Shown one piece after another: positions 32,602-43,489 of a stretch of 64,000 nt of DNA. The stretch is taken from assembly GCF_039541115.1 (NCBI RefSeq), contig NZ_BAABFP010000004.1, positions 1 to 64,000 of the forward strand, read 5' to 3'. The translations under genes were made by a program, and so were the position numbers. Origin of the DNA: Angustibacter luteus (GTDB taxonomy: Bacteria; Actinomycetota; Actinomycetes; Actinomycetales; Angustibacteraceae). Numbering within the stretch: position 1 is the stretch's first letter; each line of letters begins with the position of its first letter. The notes under the pieces are model-generated. The model had not been told where the DNA came from. It searched no databases and saw nothing but the letters and a program-made list of their open reading frames with translations.

Positions 32602-32987
32602 GCCAGCGCCCGCCGTCCGAGCCGCCCCGTCGGGTCCGGGTCACCAGCCCGCTGATGGGAGCGTCCCGGCGCGCGCCGTCCCGGCCGGCCACCCGCGAGA
32701 TCGACGAGCAGACCGGGCTCGGCGAGGTGTACATGCGCTCCCTGCTGCGCAGCCAGCTCCGGCTGGCCCTCAGCGTCCTGGCCGCCACCGGGGTGCTGCT
32801 CGGCGGGCTCCCCCTGCTGTTCGCCCTCGCCCCGTCCGTCGCGGACGCCCACCTGCTGGGCCTGCCGCTGCCGTGGCTGCTGCTGGCCGTCCTGGTGTAC
32901 CCGATGCTGTGGCTGGCGGCCCGGTTCTACGTGCGGCAGGCCGAACGCAACGAAGCCGAGTTCACCGACGTCCTGGAACGGCACTGA
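32598..32987 (+). CDS. Small two-helix membrane protein, probable symporter partner (DUF485-like)
   Basis: 129 aa. A basic cytoplasmic N-terminus (about 60 residues), two membrane helices (about 58-80 and 92-110) and an acidic end FYVRQAERNEAEF. The topology matches DUF485/YjcH-type proteins that sit beside ActP-type symporters, and it lies 2 bp before one. The GTG at 32598 overlaps the regulator stop as GTGA. The family assignment is by context and topology, not by a clear sequence match. Confidence 0.7.
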   Translation: MSQRPPSEPPRRVRVTSPLMGASRRAPSRPATREIDEQTGLGEVYMRSLLRSQLRLALSVLAATGVLLGGLPLLFALAPSVADAHLLGLPLPWLLLAVLVYPMLWLAARFYVRQAERNEAEFTDVLERH

Positions 32988-32989
32988 CC

Positions 32990-34531
32990 GTGGGCGAACC
33001 GCAGGTGGCCTCCCTGGTCGCGGTGGTGCTGGTGTCGGTCGCGACCATCGCCGTCGGCGCGTTCGGGCTGCGGATGTCGCGCACCACCAGCGACTTCTAC
33101 GTCGCCAGCCGCGCCGTCTCGCCCCGGTGGAACGCCTCGGCCATCGGCGGCGAGTACCTCTCTGCCGCAAGCTTTCTCGGCGTCGCCGGCCTGGTGCTGG
33201 TCGCCGGCACGGACATGCTGTGGTTCCCCGTCGGCTACACCGCGGGCTACCTGGTGCTGCTCGTGCTGGTCGCGGCACCGTTGCGCCGGTCCGGGGCGTA
33301 CACGCTGCCGGACTTCGCCGAGGGACGCCTGGAGTCTCGGGAGGTGCGGCGTGCGGCGTCCGTCCTGGTCGTCGGGATCGGCTGGCTCTACCTCGTTCCC
33401 CAGCTGCAGGGGGCCGGCATCGCGCTCAGTGCCGTGACCGGGGCACCGCTGTGGATGGGCGCCGCGCTGGTGGCGATCGTGGTGGTGCTCAACGTGGTGG
33501 CCGGCGGGATGCGGTCCATCACCTTCGTCCAGGCCTTCCAGTACTGGCTGAAGCTGACCGCGATCGCGGTGCCGATGTTCTTCATCCTGCTGGTCTGGCG
33601 CGGGGACGGCGCCCCCTCCCCGGCGACGGCCGAGTGGATCCGGCCGCTGGGCGGGGCCTCCGGCCGCGACCACCCGCTGTACTCGACGTACTCGATCGTG
33701 CTGGCCCTGTTCTTCGGGACGATGGGGCTGCCGCACGTGCTGGTTCGCTTCTACACCAACCCCGACGGCCGGGCCGCGCGACGCACGACGCTCGTGGTGA
33801 TCGCGCTGCTCGGTGCCTTCTACCTGTTCCCGCCGATGTACGGCGCGCTCGGCCGCATCTACGCTCCCGACCTCGTCGTGACCGGCCGCGCCGACACGGT
33901 CGTCCTCCTCCTCCCGCAACGGGTCATCCCCGGGATCGGTGGGGACCTGCTCAGCGCCCTGACCACCGCGGGGGCGTTCGCGGCGTTCCTGTCGACGTCG
34001 TCCGGGCTGGTCATGTCGGTCTCCGGCGTGCTGCACCAGGACCTCCTCTCGCGGTGGCAGCGCGGCGGTGGGCGCTCCTCCTGGCGGCGACGTCCCGAGT
34101 CCCTGCGCGGGTTCCGCACCGCCACCGCGCTCTCGGTCCTGGTGCCGTTCACGCTGTCGCTGTTCGCCGGGTCGCTGAGCCTGGCGGACACCGTGGGGCT
34201 CGCGTTCGCCGTCGCCGCCTCGACCTTCTGCCCCCTGCTGGTGCTCGGCATCTGGTGGCGCGGCCTGACCCGGGTCGGCGCCCTCACCGGGCTCGCCGTG
34301 GGCGGGGGCCTGGCCAGCATCGCGGTCCTGGTCACCATGATCGGCGGGACCCGCGCCGGCTGGAGCGGCGCCCTGCTTGCCCAGCCCGCCGCGTGGACGG
34401 TGCCGCTGGCGTTCGCCGTGATGGTCGGGGTCTCGCTGGCCACCCCGCGGACCGTGCCGCCGCACGTCGCCCGGACGATGGTCCGGCTGCACGCCCCCGA
34501 GAGCGTGGACGTCGACCGCTCGTCGCGCTGA
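32990..34531 (+). CDS. Sodium:solute symporter (SSS family), first copy
   Basis: 513 aa with about 13 membrane helices. SSS signatures: DFYVASRAVSPRWNASAIGGEYLSAASFLG, and GTMGLPHVLVRFYTNP. It resembles ActP-type monocarboxylate symporters but is more diverged than the second copy. The GTG start at 32990 lies 2 bp after the small membrane protein gene. Substrate likely a short monocarboxylate, judged from the LytTR/LytS context and the neighbouring acetate genes. Confidence 0.88.
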   Translation: MGEPQVASLVAVVLVSVATIAVGAFGLRMSRTTSDFYVASRAVSPRWNASAIGGEYLSAASFLGVAGLVLVAGTDMLWFPVGYTAGYLVLLVLVAAPLRRSGAYTLPDFAEGRLESREVRRAASVLVVGIGWLYLVPQLQGAGIALSAVTGAPLWMGAALVAIVVVLNVVAGGMRSITFVQAFQYWLKLTAIAVPMFFILLVWRGDGAPSPATAEWIRPLGGASGRDHPLYSTYSIVLALFFGTMGLPHVLVRFYTNPDGRAARRTTLVVIALLGAFYLFPPMYGALGRIYAPDLVVTGRADTVVLLLPQRVIPGIGGDLLSALTTAGAFAAFLSTSSGLVMSVSGVLHQDLLSRWQRGGGRSSWRRRPESLRGFRTATALSVLVPFTLSLFAGSLSLADTVGLAFAVAASTFCPLLVLGIWWRGLTRVGALTGLAVGGGLASIAVLVTMIGGTRAGWSGALLAQPAAWTVPLAFAVMVGVSLATPRTVPPHVARTMVRLHAPESVDVDRSSR

Positions 34532-34633
34532 GCGCGCCGTTCATCGCGCCCGCACCGGCCGCCGGACGCCGGATCGCCCCTTCCGGCGACGCCACGGCCT
34601 CGAATCCTTCCCCGCCAGGACCTCCAAGAGAAC

Positions 34634-34649
34634 AGTGACGGCCGTCACA
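34634..34649. promoter_or_regulatory. CRP/FNR-type palindrome upstream of acetate permease pair
   Basis: AGTGACGGCCGTCACA: 9 of 10 defined bases of TGTGA-N6-TCACA, and it fits the actinomycete Crp pattern GTG-N6-GNCAC. The 14-bp core is a perfect palindrome, and a third half-site (GTGACGG, 34655-34661) follows. It lies 52 bases before the DUF485 start. A crp gene is at 52704. Confidence 0.65.
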
Positions 34650-34700
34650 CCGTGGTGACGGCGCGTGCCCGCGTCGTCCGTCTGCCGTCCGGGAGGACAC

Positions 34701-35063
34701 GTGAGCAGCACCGACCAGCAAGACGGGGGAGGCGGGACGACGAGCTACATCGCCGTCCAGGACTCGCCAGAGTTCGCCCACCTGCGGCGCACCTTCCGCA
34801 CCTTCGTGTTCCCCATGACCGCACTGTTCCTGGTCTGGTACTTCGTCTACGTCCTGCTGTCGACCTACGCACCGGACTTCATGTCGCACAAGGTGTTCGG
34901 CAACATCACGACCGGCCTGCTGTTCGGACTCGGGCAGTTCGTCTCGACGTTCGCGATCACGATGATCTACCGCAGCTGGGCGGACAAGAAGTTCGACCCG
35001 GCCGCCGCCGAGCTGGCCGAGCGGGTCCTCGCCCACCCTGACCACGAGGACGGTTCCCGATGA
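34701..35063 (+). CDS. DUF485 membrane protein (ActP partner)
   Basis: 120 aa. Typical DUF485: cytoplasmic start ending SPEFAHLRRTFRTFVFP, helix 1 (about 48-68), helix 2 (about 82-102), then IYRSWADKKFDPAAAELAE. These proteins accompany ActP acetate permeases (YjcH in E. coli). The GTG at 34701 follows GGGAGGA. The stop overlaps the actP start (ATGA). A CRP-type site lies just upstream. Confidence 0.92.
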   Translation: MSSTDQQDGGGGTTSYIAVQDSPEFAHLRRTFRTFVFPMTALFLVWYFVYVLLSTYAPDFMSHKVFGNITTGLLFGLGQFVSTFAITMIYRSWADKKFDPAAAELAERVLAHPDHEDGSR

Positions 35064-36718
35064 ACGCCGCCGCGATGGACGGCGCCGTGCTGCGCGCCGC
35101 GGACACCCCTGGTAGTCCCGGGGTCAACATCACCATCTTCGCCATCTTTGTCGCCGTGACCCTCGGCATCGTTTTCCGGGCCTCGCGCAACAACAAGAGC
35201 GCTGCGGACTACTACGCGGCCGGCCGCTCCTTCACCGGCCCGCAGAACGGCATCGCGATCTCCGGCGACTACCTCTCTGCCGCCAGCTTCCTGGGCATCG
35301 CCGGCGCCATCGCGATCAACGGCTACGACGGCTTCCTGTACTCGATCGGCTTCCTGGTCGCGTGGCTGGTCGCCCTGCTGCTGGTCGCCGAGCTGCTGCG
35401 CAACACGGGCCGGTTCACCATGGCCGACGTCCTGTCGTTCCGGTTGCGGCAGAGGCCGATCCGGATGGCCGCGGCGATCAGCACGCTGGTCGTCAGCTTC
35501 TTCTACCTGCTGGCCCAGATGGCCGGCGCCGGTGGCCTCGTCGCGCTGCTCCTGGGCGTCGACGGCAAGACCGGCCAGGGCATCGTCATCGCCGTCGTCG
35601 GCGTGATCATGGTGCTGTACGTCCTGATCGGTGGCATGAAGGGCACCACCTGGGTGCAGATCGTCAAGGCGGTCCTGCTGGTGATCGGTGCCGGCGTCAT
35701 GACGATCTGGGTGCTCAGCAAGTACGGCTTCAACCTGTCGGACCTGCTGGGCGCGGCCGTCGAGAAGAGCGCCAAGGGCGAGGGGATCCTCAGCCCGGGC
35801 CTGCAGTACGGCAAGACCGACACCTCGAAGCTGGACTTCATCTCGCTGTCGTTGGCCCTGGTGCTCGGCACCGCCGGCCTCCCGCACGTGCTGATGCGGT
35901 TCTACACCGTGCCCTCGGCCAAGGAGGCCCGGCGCAGCGTGGTCTGGGCGATCTGGATCATCGGCATCTTCTACCTGTTCACCCTGGTGATCGGGTACGG
36001 CGCCGCCGCCCTGGTGGGCCCGAAGACGATCGCCGCAGCCCCGGGCAAGGCCAACTCGGCGGCGCCACTGCTCGCGTTCGAGCTCGGCGGCACCCTGTTC
36101 CTCGGCCTGATATCCGCGATCGCGTTCGCCACGATCCTGGCGGTGGTCGCCGGGCTCACCATCACGGCCAGCGCCTCGTTCGCCCACGACATCTACGCCA
36201 ACGTGATCAAGAACGGCGAAGTCAACCCGGACGCCGAGGTCAAGGTCGCCCGCCGCGCCGCGATGGTGATCGGGGTGTGCGCGATCATCGGCGGCATCTT
36301 CGCCATCGGGCAGAACGTGGCCTTCCTGGTGGCGCTCGCGTTCGCGATCGCGGCGAGCGCCAACCTGCCGACCATCCTCTACTCGCTGTTCTGGAAGAGG
36401 TTCAACACCAGGGGCGCGCTGTGGTCGATGTACGGCGGCCTGATCTCGGCCGTCGTCCTGATCATCTTCTCGCCGGTCGTGTCCGGGAAGCCGGCCGACC
36501 CGGTGACCGGCAAGAGCCTGTCGATGATCACGGACACCTCGATCGACTTCCACTGGTTCCCGCTGGACAACCCTGGTCTCGTCTCGATCCCGCTGGCCTT
36601 CTTCCTCGGCTGGATCGCCACGCTGACCAGCAAGGAGAGCTCGAGCCGCGAGAAGTACGCCGAGATGGAGGTCCGCTCGCTCACCGGGGCCGGCGCCGAG
36701 AAGGCGGTCATCCACTAG
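35060..36718 (+). CDS. actP: Cation/acetate symporter
   Basis: 552 aa with about 14 membrane helices. SSS motifs: DYYAAGRSFTGPQNGIAISGDYLSAASFLG and GTAGLPHVLMRFYTVP; ends with a cytoplasmic tail EVRSLTGAGAEKAVIH. Imports acetate with a cation for Acs to activate. It forms an operon with DUF485 and is closed by a palindromic terminator. It is a paralogue of the symporter at 32990, so the locus has two symporter/small-subunit units. Confidence 0.95.
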   Translation: MNAAAMDGAVLRAADTPGSPGVNITIFAIFVAVTLGIVFRASRNNKSAADYYAAGRSFTGPQNGIAISGDYLSAASFLGIAGAIAINGYDGFLYSIGFLVAWLVALLLVAELLRNTGRFTMADVLSFRLRQRPIRMAAAISTLVVSFFYLLAQMAGAGGLVALLLGVDGKTGQGIVIAVVGVIMVLYVLIGGMKGTTWVQIVKAVLLVIGAGVMTIWVLSKYGFNLSDLLGAAVEKSAKGEGILSPGLQYGKTDTSKLDFISLSLALVLGTAGLPHVLMRFYTVPSAKEARRSVVWAIWIIGIFYLFTLVIGYGAAALVGPKTIAAAPGKANSAAPLLAFELGGTLFLGLISAIAFATILAVVAGLTITASASFAHDIYANVIKNGEVNPDAEVKVARRAAMVIGVCAIIGGIFAIGQNVAFLVALAFAIAASANLPTILYSLFWKRFNTRGALWSMYGGLISAVVLIIFSPVVSGKPADPVTGKSLSMITDTSIDFHWFPLDNPGLVSIPLAFFLGWIATLTSKESSSREKYAEMEVRSLTGAGAEKAVIH

Positions 36719-36734
36719 CCCCACCCGCACAACC

Positions 36735-36813
36735 CGGTTCCGCCACTCGGGCCGGTTTCCGCCACTCAGGCCGCTCCCCGACGTCCCGGGAGCGGCCTGA
36801 GTGGCGAAAACGG
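36735..36813. terminator. Repeat-plus-palindrome terminator after actP
   Basis: Two tandem copies of an 18-19-base unit (GGTTCCGCCACTCGGGCC and GGTTTCCGCCACTCAGGCC) followed by an inverted copy. Copy 2 pairs with the inverted copy over about 24 bp (36752-36813); the core is AGGCCGCTCC...CCGGGAGCGGCCT. Confidence 0.75.
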
Positions 36814-36865
36814 ACAGCAGTCATATAGTCCGGCTATCCACCCTGAGAACCACGGAGGCTCCCTG

Positions 36866-37711
36866 ATGACCCGACGGCTACGGATGACGGCTCTGGCCGG
36901 CGCACTCGCGCTGGGCCTGGTCGGCGGCGGAGTGGCGCTCGCCGACACGCCCTCCCCCGCGATCACCACCTTCACGCCGCGCTCCGAAGCGCAGATCACG
37001 AACATCGACGTGCTGCGCCAGCAGATCCGCAACTACTACGGCGACCCGCTGGGCACCGGCGTCTTCGCCGCGGACGGCAACTACGCCAAGGAGGCCACCG
37101 GCGTGGCCAAGTCCGGCACGCGCTACCTGTCCGGGGGCCAGCACGGACCGCACGGCAAGGCGTCGACGTCGCACGCCAGGAAGGCGATCCTGCTGGACGT
37201 CGACGACACCACCCTGGCGACCTGGAACTACGAGATCGTCAGCAACTGGGCGTACAACCCGACCACGAACGCCGACTACGTGAACGGCCAGAAGTTCCCC
37301 GCCGTGCCGGGCATGGTCGGCCTGGTGAAGTACGCCGCCGACCACGGGTACGCGGTCTTCTACCTGACCGGACGCCCGACCACCCAGGAGGCCGCGACGC
37401 TCGGCAACCTGACCTCGGACGGCGTGGGCGTGGACGCGGGCTACCCCGCCCCGACCACGTTGCCGAACGGCGAGGACGGCCTGTTCACCAAGCCGGCCGT
37501 GGCCGACTACCCGGGCTACCTGAAGACCGCCTGCGTGAACGACCCGGACGGCAAGTGCACGACGATCCACTACAAGTCCGCGACCCGGGCGCACATCGAG
37601 TCGCTCGGCTACGACATCGTCGCGAACTTCGGCGACCAGTACAGCGACCTCAAGGGCGGGTACGCCGACCGCACCTTCAAGCTGCCGAACCCGAACTACT
37701 TCCTGCCCTGA
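36866..37711 (+). CDS. Secreted HAD-family acid phosphatase (class B/plant type)
   Basis: 281 aa. Sec signal peptide with a probable cut after ALA (residue 26). HAD motif I is LLDVDDTTLAT with Asp111 as nucleophile and Asp113; motif II is FYLTGRP; the motif III/IV region is VANFGDQYSDLKGGYADRTFKLPNPNYF. It would hydrolyse phosphomonoesters outside the membrane. CGGAGG lies 7 bases before ATG and TATAGT near 36824 may be the -10. It is bracketed by two similar repeat-palindrome terminators. Confidence 0.9.
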   Translation: MTRRLRMTALAGALALGLVGGGVALADTPSPAITTFTPRSEAQITNIDVLRQQIRNYYGDPLGTGVFAADGNYAKEATGVAKSGTRYLSGGQHGPHGKASTSHARKAILLDVDDTTLATWNYEIVSNWAYNPTTNADYVNGQKFPAVPGMVGLVKYAADHGYAVFYLTGRPTTQEAATLGNLTSDGVGVDAGYPAPTTLPNGEDGLFTKPAVADYPGYLKTACVNDPDGKCTTIHYKSATRAHIESLGYDIVANFGDQYSDLKGGYADRTFKLPNPNYFLP

Positions 37712-37723
37712 CCGACCCGGGGT

Positions 37724-37794
37724 TGCTCACCCCAGGCCGCTCTGCTCACCCCAGGCCGCTCCCGGAAGCCCCGGGAGCGGCTCTGGGTGAGCAA
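37724..37794. terminator. Repeat-plus-palindrome terminator after the phosphatase
   Basis: Two tandem copies of TGCTCACCCCAGGCCGCTC followed by an inverted copy; copy 2 and the inverted copy pair over about 22 bp around a short loop. The core (AGGCCGCTCCC...GGGAGCGGCT) is nearly the same as at 36752-36813, though the outer parts of the arms differ. Confidence 0.75.
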
Positions 37795-37922
37795 GCCGCG
37801 CACCAGAGCAGCCGTTGGGCGACTGAGAGCGACCGCTGACCCAGGCGCCCCTGTCGGACGCCGGAGCCGCTGGCTAGGGTCGGACGCGGACGACGACGAC
37901 CACGCGCGCGGAGGATGCCCCC

Positions 37923-39893
<1,971 letters not shown>

Positions 39894-39909
39894 CTCCGGC
39901 CGGGCGGCG

Positions 39910-40821
39910 TCAGGAGTCCGTCGGACGCCGCCGGGTCAGCTCGAGCAGCAGGGTCGTCGCGACGGCGACCCCGACGGCGACGACCCAGGGCAGCCACGGA
40001 CGCAGAGCAGGGTCGGCCGCGGCCTTCGTCACGTCCCAGAACTGCTGGACCAGGTCGGTGACCGCCTCCCCCGCCCGCGGGTGCTCCGGGAGGTTCACCA
40101 GGCCGGTGACGGGTGGCGCCACGGCGTAGGCGGCCGCGGCGCAGACCGGCCACCAGAGCAGGCGGTACCAGGGTTGCGAGCCGGCGACCACGAAGGCGAC
40201 CGCGACGAGCGCGGCCGTGCCCCAGGTCGTGGCCCGCCACGGCAGCTGGTCGTGGCCGAGGGCGGCGGCCAGGCCGGCGACCCAGCTCGGTGACAACCCG
40301 GCGAGCAAGGACAGCGCGAGTGCGAGACCCAGCCGTCCACTCGTGCCGACGGCGCCGATCACCCAGCCGGCCAGCGCGGCCCCCACGACCACGGCCGACA
40401 GCCCGGTCACCACCCGCGCGTCAGCGACGAAGGCGCCGGGCGGAGCCGTCTCGACCACCAGCCGCCGGGACACTGACAGGGTCGCGACCACGCCGACCAG
40501 AACGCCGCCCGACGTCGCGAGCAGCGCCAGGCCACGCCGCGGCACCAACCACCCGCACAGTCCGGCGACGATGCCACCGACAACGCCCCCGACCACGAGG
40601 ACAGTCAGGTGCGGGGTGTCCAGCGGCAGCGGTGTGCGGCCGGCGACGGCGAGCCCGTCCAACAGGTCGGCGCCGGACCGGCCGCTCGCCCCCGCGACGA
40701 GCCACGGCAGGAAGCCCACGGACCACCACAGCACGGCCGCGACGGGCAGCACGAGCCAGGTCGGCCGGTCCGGACGGCGCAGCCCAGGATCGTGGGTCAT
40801 CTCGTCGGCGAGGAGCGTCAC
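39910..40821 (-). CDS. Multi-pass membrane protein of unknown function
   Basis: 303 aa with about eight hydrophobic helices (first LVLPVAAVLWWSVGFLPWLV; last PWVVAVGVAVATTLLL). No motif was recognised. The sequence is Trp- and Val-rich, without charged residues inside helices that would mark a transporter. The GTG at 40821 was chosen because TAGGGT (minus strand 40834-40829) ends seven bases before it; a GTG three codons upstream overlaps this box. It is divergent from the merR-type gene. Confidence 0.65.
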   Translation of the reverse strand: MTLLADEMTHDPGLRRPDRPTWLVLPVAAVLWWSVGFLPWLVAGASGRSGADLLDGLAVAGRTPLPLDTPHLTVLVVGGVVGGIVAGLCGWLVPRRGLALLATSGGVLVGVVATLSVSRRLVVETAPPGAFVADARVVTGLSAVVVGAALAGWVIGAVGTSGRLGLALALSLLAGLSPSWVAGLAAALGHDQLPWRATTWGTAALVAVAFVVAGSQPWYRLLWWPVCAAAAYAVAPPVTGLVNLPEHPRAGEAVTDLVQQFWDVTKAAADPALRPWLPWVVAVGVAVATTLLLELTRRRPTDS

Positions 40822-40927
40822 GGCGGTCACCCTAGTCAGGGCGAGCCCGATTCAGCCCGACTTCACCGGATTCCGTGGTGTCTACCCTGAATCGTGCTGG
40901 AGCGGACTCGAAGCGCATACTGCCCAG

Positions 40928-41323
40928 ATGACCAGCCAGACCATCGCCGAGGTCGCCGAGCACTGCGGCCTGACCGCGCACACCCTTCGCTACTACGAGC
41001 GCGACGGGCTCCTCCTGCGACCGGTTCCGCGCACGTCGTCCGGGCACCGCGCGTACGGCGCCTACGACGTCCGCTGGATCGAGCTGGTCACCCGGCTGCG
41101 GGCCACCGGGATGCCGATCCGCGAGGTCAAGGCGTACACCGAGCTGGTGCGGGCCGGCGACGGCAACGAGTCCGAACGACTGGCGCTGCTGCGAGCGCAC
41201 CGCGACCGGGTCCTGGCCCAGCTGGCCGAGGTCACCTCCCACCTGGGCGCCATCGACGCGAAGATCGGCATCTACCAGGACCGGATCGACCAGCCCGGGG
41301 CTCCGGTTCGCGCCACCGCTTGA
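40928..41323 (+). CDS. MerR-family transcriptional regulator
   Basis: 131 aa. N-terminal winged helix TIAEVAEHCGLTAHTLRYYERDGLL, the wing with GHRAYGAYDVRWIELV, then a dimerisation helix. No C-terminal effector domain and no Cys, so it belongs to the small stress/aldehyde-type MerR group. The ATG lies six bases after CATACT (40916-40921), so it is probably leaderless. It probably controls the aldo/keto reductase 33 bp downstream through a MerR operator placed between them. Confidence 0.9.
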   Translation: MTSQTIAEVAEHCGLTAHTLRYYERDGLLLRPVPRTSSGHRAYGAYDVRWIELVTRLRATGMPIREVKAYTELVRAGDGNESERLALLRAHRDRVLAQLAEVTSHLGAIDAKIGIYQDRIDQPGAPVRATA

Positions 41324-41350
41324 CTTCGAGCGCGCTCAAAGGCGTTGGGT
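41320..41350 (+). promoter_or_regulatory. MerR-type promoter/operator with 19-bp spacer
   Basis: -35 TTGACT (41320-41325), 19-base spacer, -10 TTGGGT (41345-41350). The dyad CTTCGAGCGCGCTCAAAG (41324-41341, two mismatches) fills the spacer. A long spacer holding a dyad is the hallmark of promoters activated by MerR proteins through DNA twisting. Confidence 0.7.
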
Positions 41351-41356
41351 GGAGAC

Positions 41357-42367
<1,011 letters not shown>

Positions 42368-42369
42368 TC

Positions 42370-42386
42370 GTCAACCCTGGGTTGAC
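42370..42386. promoter_or_regulatory. Operator 1 of the Clp_N/HTH gene, covers the -35
   Basis: GTCAACCCTGGGTTGAC, a perfect 17-bp palindrome. Its right end carries the -35 TTGACG (42382-42387), 17 bp from the -10 in operator 2. Confidence 0.8.
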
Positions 42387-42397
42387 GTCCCGCCGGC

Positions 42398-42414
42398 GTC
42401 AACCTAGGGTTGAC
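42398..42414. promoter_or_regulatory. Operator 2 of the Clp_N/HTH gene, covers the -10
   Basis: GTCAACCTAGGGTTGAC, a perfect 17-bp palindrome with arms identical to operator 1 and a start-to-start distance of 28 bp. It includes the -10 TAGGGT (42405-42410), seven bases before the ATG. Confidence 0.8.
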
Positions 42415-42417
42415 GGC

Positions 42418-43179
42418 ATGACGAGCTCCGTGCCGCTGACCGGCCAGATCCGCCTCGACGACCTGATCGAGGCCATCACCAAGGTCCACTCCGACGCCCT
42501 CGACCAGCTGACCGACGCCGTGCTGGCCGCCGACCACCTCGGCGAGGTCGCCGACCACCTCATCGGCCACTTCGTGGACCAGGCCCGCCGCTCCGGTGCG
42601 TCGTGGACCGACATCGGTCGCAGCATGGGCGTCACCAAGCAGGCGGCGCAGAAGCGCTTCGTGCCCAAGGAGTCCGGCGAACCTGACCTCGACCCCAGCC
42701 AGGGGTTCACCCGGTTCACCGACCGGGCGCGCAACGTGGTGGCGGCAGCCCAGAACGAGGCGCGGGGGGCGGGCAACGACCGGGTCGGCGCGGCGCACCT
42801 CACCCTGGGCCTGCTGGCCGAGCCGGAGGGCCTCGGCGTCCTGGCCGTGGTCGCCCAGGGCGTCTCGACGGAGCAGGTACGCGAGGCCGTGCGGGTCGTC
42901 CTGCCCGCGGCCGTCGACGACGTCCCGGTGCTCATTCCCTACGACGTGACCGCGAAGAAGGCCCTCGAGCTGACGTTCCGGGAGGCGCTGCGGCTCGGGC
43001 ACAACTACGTCGGAACCGAGCACGTCCTGCTGGCCCTGCTGGAGAACGAGGACGGCGACGGCCCGCTCAGCACGCTCGGCATCGACAAGGCCGCCGCCGA
43101 GGAGAACGTGATCGCGACCCTCGCCACCCTCTCGTGGTCGAGGGACGCGGACGAGGCCGCCGGGGGCAGCGGGGCCTAG
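42418..43179 (+). CDS. HTH protein with Clp N-terminal domain
   Basis: 253 aa. Residues 1-85 form a helical region with a helix-turn-helix (ASWTDIGRSMGVTKQAAQKRF, about 60-80). Residues about 95-245 carry a double Clp_N repeat (FTDRARNVVAAAQNEARG, then ALRLGHNYVGTEHVLLALL), the substrate/adaptor-binding domain of ClpA/ClpC, without any ATPase. A DNA-binding protein that may sense Clp substrates or misfolded protein. Two perfect palindromes sit on its own -35 and -10, which strongly suggests autorepression. The start is leaderless. It overlaps the convergent YtxH-like gene by 4 bp. Confidence 0.88.
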   Translation: MTSSVPLTGQIRLDDLIEAITKVHSDALDQLTDAVLAADHLGEVADHLIGHFVDQARRSGASWTDIGRSMGVTKQAAQKRFVPKESGEPDLDPSQGFTRFTDRARNVVAAAQNEARGAGNDRVGAAHLTLGLLAEPEGLGVLAVVAQGVSTEQVREAVRVVLPAAVDDVPVLIPYDVTAKKALELTFREALRLGHNYVGTEHVLLALLENEDGDGPLSTLGIDKAAAEENVIATLATLSWSRDADEAAGGSGA

Positions 43180-43412
43180 GAGGAGGTCGCCCGGTCCACG
43201 GCCCGCTTGGCCGCCGCGGTCAGCTGCTCCTGCACCACCGGCGCCTGCTCGCGGGCGAAGGCCTTGGCCTGCTCGACCTGCTCCTGCACGGTGGGGCTGT
43301 CCCAGAAGTCCTTGGCCTGGCCCTTGAGCTCCTCGTAGCTCCGGCGGCCGGACCGGGACCCCAGCACGTACCCGACGGCGACCCCCGTCGCCAGCAACAG
43401 CTTGCCCTTCAT
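43176..43412 (-). CDS. Small YtxH-like protein
   Basis: 78 aa. Begins MKGKLLLATGVAVGYVLGSRSGRRSYEEL: a short membrane helix with the Gly-rich YtxH-type start and the S/G-R-R-x-Y-E-x-L signature, then a helical tail with heptad-like pattern (VQEQVEQAKAFAREQ). The family is associated with general stress, but function is unknown. GAGAGGAG lies 6 bases before the ATG. Confidence 0.78.
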   Translation of the reverse strand: MKGKLLLATGVAVGYVLGSRSGRRSYEELKGQAKDFWDSPTVQEQVEQAKAFAREQAPVVQEQLTAAAKRAVDRATSS

Positions 43413-43489
43413 GACGTGCTCCTCTCGTTGGTCCGACCTCTACCTCACCAGCCACCCGCCCTTTGCGCACCCCCAGACGCTGCGCAGAG

